Shown here: piece after piece, positions 6,714 through 8,288 of the stretch
Position numbering within the stretch: position 1 is the stretch's first letter
Layout: every line of letters begins with the position of its first letter
Source of the DNA: Bacteroidales bacterium
Lineage (GTDB): Bacteria; Bacteroidota; Bacteroidia; Bacteroidales; Azobacteroidaceae
NCBI GenBank assembly: GCA_020860885.1
Contig: JAJBTS010000208.1
Span: 1-8,288 of the forward strand
Length of the DNA stretch: 8,288 nt
Direction: 5' to 3'
Position numbers and translations under genes: made by a program
Notes under the pieces: model-generated
The model's input: only the letters and a program-made list of their open reading frames with translations
Databases searched by the model: none
Told to the model about the DNA's origin: nothing

Positions 6714-6906
6714 GGTCCTGATACCATGCTTTTATTTTGCGTATCTGCATGATTGGACAGGGATCTCCTGAACCGGTACGTTCGTATTTACCGAATATCT
6801 TCTCATGATATTCCGATATCCGCTTCGGGTCGTATTCTTTTGTCTTCCCAACCTCGGTAATAAAAGTTTTGACTTCTTCCAGATTTATATTATGCTTTGT
6901 CTTCAT
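6700..6906 (-). CDS. Small uncharacterised protein
   Basis: A 68-residue basic protein from the ATG at 6906; I do not recognise the family. It begins with about 30 residues of mixed charge that look helical (INLEEVKTFITEVGK). A segment rich in Lys, Glu and Tyr follows (KRISEYHEKIFGKYERTG), and the end, SGDPCPIMQIRKIKAWYQDQ, has a Gly-Asp-Pro-Cys-Pro turn and a Trp. An in-frame ATG at 6960 would add 18 residues (MKKLLCNNPILILLFKKN), which could be mistaken for a signal peptide. The internal start is preferred because a promoter-like TTTG/TATTTTG pair lies between the two starts, so a transcript from it would begin downstream of the first ATG. It converges with the aldo/keto reductase gene 16 bases away and diverges from the YaeR-like gene. 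Its compact, composition-balanced sequence suggests a real gene. Confidence 0.6.
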   Translation of the reverse strand: MKTKHNINLEEVKTFITEVGKTKEYDPKRISEYHEKIFGKYERTGSGDPCPIMQIRKIKAWYQDQKKK

Positions 6907-6921
6907 ATTCTTTTTAAATAA

Positions 6922-6947
6922 CAAAATAAGGATAGGATTGTTACAAA
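6922..6947 (-). promoter_or_regulatory. Putative promoter of the small minus-strand gene
   Basis: Read on the minus strand, TTTG (6947-6944) is followed after 15 bases by TATTTTG (6928-6922), one base short of the TAnnTTTG consensus and with a slightly short spacer. The element ends 15 bases before the ATG at 6906, giving a very short leader and supporting that start. Confidence 0.3.
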
Positions 6948-6997
6948 GCAATTTCTTCATTGCATAGAAAAGGAATACTCATTAAAATTATAAATCC

Positions 6998-7387
6998 ATG
7001 ATTAAACTAAAAAAATTACATCACGTTGCTATTATTTGCAGTGATTACGAGAAATCCAAAGCATTTTACACGAATGTTTTGGGATTTGAAATTAAAAATG
7101 AAGTTTACAGGCAGGAAAGGCAATCCTATAAACTCGACTTATCCTTACATGGAGAATATCTTCTCGAACTATTTTCATTTCCTGATCCACCGGAAAGATT
7201 AACCCGGCCTGAAGCTGCCGGATTACGGCACATTGCTTTTGAGGTGGAAAACATTGAACAATGTGTTCAACAGCTTCAAGAATCAGGAATAAGTGTCGAA
7301 CCGATACGAATAGACGAATTTACAAATAAAAAATTTACATTTTTACCGGATCCGGATCATTTACCAATAGAACTTTACGAAAAATGA
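6998..7387 (+). CDS. gloA2: SMU1112c/YaeR family glyoxalase I-like metalloprotein
   Basis: A complete 129-residue VOC protein of the YaeR/SMU1112c group, clearly distinct from the VOC protein at 816-1259. All four metal-ligand positions of a glyoxalase I-type site are present: His9 in LHHVAIICSDY (7-17), Glu57 in YLLELFSFPDPP (54-65), His78 in GLRHIAFEVENIE (75-87) and Glu125 in DHLPIELYEK (120-129). The SYKLDLSLHGEYLLELFSFP block and the IRIDEFTNKKFTFLPDPDHLP end are diagnostic for this group. Glyoxalase I isomerises the hemithioacetal of methylglyoxal and a thiol, but for YaeR-like proteins the substrate is not established, so this is annotated by family only. Its start lies 91 bases from the divergent small gene; no TAnnTTTG element is evident before it. 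It ends 50 bases from the convergent helicase gene. Confidence 0.92.
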   Translation: MIKLKKLHHVAIICSDYEKSKAFYTNVLGFEIKNEVYRQERQSYKLDLSLHGEYLLELFSFPDPPERLTRPEAAGLRHIAFEVENIEQCVQQLQESGISVEPIRIDEFTNKKFTFLPDPDHLPIELYEK

Positions 7388-7437
7388 TACTATAGAGGTA
7401 CACAAATATACCGAAGAAGGTACTAATTTGCCCATAT

Positions 7438-8288
7438 TCATGCAAAATCTATAAAAGAACTAAAATATTCTCTTAAAGCATCATCACATACATACACATA
7501 CGTACCTTTAATAGCGCGGGTAAAAAGTACAGCATAGGTGTTCAGGACATACTCTCTTATTTCATTATCCGTAGCCCCTTTTTTAACTTCGTTGGAAAAT
7601 AAAGATTTTTTATTGACTCTTATCAGGTTATCTTTTTTGTCAAAATAAAGATCCGGGCCAATTACCAAACCAACATAATTTAAATCGAGGCCTCTAAGAG
7701 TGTAGATACTTCCCATCTCGTGTTTGGAATCCATATTCCCTATCCATTTCTTTTTATCTCGATTCCATCTGATTTCTTCTCCTTCTATAACTATATCTGG
7801 CTTAGTAATATCTTTTTTACTCACCCATTTCCAGGCATATCCACCACAAAGTTTACTCAATCCATATCTATCTTCCTGGTAAGATATTTCATTTCTCATA
7901 AGTCCAAATGAGGCAAACAGTTTAAAGTCATAATTTTCAAAGCTTTGTTTTTGTATGGTTCTCTGGTAAAGAATATCGTATATATAATTAATATATGCAT
8001 CTCCTGCATTACTTCTCATTTGAGTTTTCAATTTTACAGGTCTGAATCCACGTTGTTCATTGTAATGAATCTTTTCCTTCACATATTCATCACTAATATC
8101 CGACCCCTTAACCATCTGTTTCTCATCGTAAAACAAAATCTGATATTCCGATTGTTCCAATATCCAGTCTAACTCATTATGGCTATTGTCAAGATTCAGC
8201 CGGTTATTTCCTTCTTCGAAATGTCTCTTGTAAAATACTAAATTCTTGTAACGACGTAACGCATGTACTTCATCACAAATTATAATAT
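7438..8288 (-). CDS. DUF2075-type (Schlafen-group-3-like) DNA/RNA helicase, C-terminal part
   Basis: The 3' 282 codons of a larger gene; the frame is open to the window edge, so the start lies beyond 8288. The visible part begins at the Walker B motif IIICDEVH (residues 1-8, coordinates 8286-8263), after which come a motif III-like ILFYDEKQ (50-57), QMRSNAGDAY (89-98), a motif V-like GSIYTLRGLDLNYVGLVIG (192-210) and the motif VI-like YAVLFTRAIKGTYVYVCD (251-268) with its arginine finger. This order matches the DUF2075 superfamily 1-type ATPase/helicase domain. The Walker A half, and any N-terminal GIY-YIG or other nuclease domain often joined to it, are outside the window. A TTG at 8160 is not the start because the coding sequence continues upstream of it. 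Members are proposed to act on nucleic acids and sometimes lie near restriction or phage-defence genes; the cellular role is not established. It converges with the YaeR-like gene. Confidence 0.88.
   Translation of the reverse strand, partial: IIICDEVHALRRYKNLVFYKRHFEEGNNRLNLDNSHNELDWILEQSEYQILFYDEKQMVKGSDISDEYVKEKIHYNEQRGFRPVKLKTQMRSNAGDAYINYIYDILYQRTIQKQSFENYDFKLFASFGLMRNEISYQEDRYGLSKLCGGYAWKWVSKKDITKPDIVIEGEEIRWNRDKKKWIGNMDSKHEMGSIYTLRGLDLNYVGLVIGPDLYFDKKDNLIRVNKKSLFSNEVKKGATDNEIREYVLNTYAVLFTRAIKGTYVYVCDDALREYFSSFIDFA

Noticed and set aside
6948..6963. GCAAT-TTCTTC-ATTGC small inverted repeat between the divergent genes
   Set aside because: Only five pairs, in an AT-rich region and without a T run; too weak to call an operator or terminator.
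8158..8160. TTG as start codon of a 240-residue protein
   Set aside because: The frame stays open upstream and encodes the Walker B motif CDEVH, so the TTG codes for an internal leucine.
7720..8172. Plus-strand open frames opposite the helicase
   Set aside because: They are hydrophobic antisense readings of a clear DUF2075 domain, without start signals.
1..8288. CRISPR array, tRNA, rRNA, IS element or transposase
   Set aside because: No regularly spaced direct repeats, no cloverleaf-like sequence, and no transposase or paired terminal repeats were seen.

Overview
The window looks like chromosomal DNA of a member of the Bacteroidota, most likely Bacteroidales. The base composition is AT-rich. 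Start codons lack clear Shine-Dalgarno sequences, several genes are preceded by the Bacteroidota -7 promoter element TAnnTTTG, and the proteins read like those of gut Bacteroides/Parabacteroides-type genomes. The genus is an inference; no rRNA or marker gene is present.

Layout. Positions 1-174 hold a promoter-like element and a short reading frame broken by an in-frame TAG, probably a gene remnant. A two-gene operon follows: a DJ-1/PfpI-family protein (189-791) and a VOC (glyoxalase/dioxygenase-fold) protein (816-1259), closed by a hairpin. A non-coding stretch of about 475 bases leads to a monocistronic GNAT acetyltransferase (1735-2268). Next comes a translationally coupled pair of fused permease-ATPase ABC proteins (2399-4036 and 4029-5627) recognisable as CydD and CydC. 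An aldo/keto reductase (5730-6683) follows and faces a small uncharacterised gene on the minus strand (6700-6906) across a probable bidirectional terminator. A YaeR/SMU1112c-type glyoxalase-I-like metalloprotein (6998-7387) then converges on the 3' part of a DUF2075-type helicase gene (7438-8288, minus) that runs off the window.

How the genes may work together. CydDC-type exporters move thiols (cysteine/glutathione in E. coli; heme has also been proposed) and are needed for cytochrome bd assembly, but no cydAB lies in this window. Four of the other genes (DJ-1/PfpI, two VOC proteins, an AKR) belong to superfamilies with members that act on reactive carbonyls such as methylglyoxal. A loose redox/electrophile-stress neighbourhood is therefore plausible, but each has its own transcription unit and the link is inference. 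I saw no convincing new system. The points most worth a second look are the CydDC pair without cytochrome bd genes and with an altered CydC D-loop, the palindrome beside the cydD promoter element, the small minus-strand gene, and the edge-truncated helicase.
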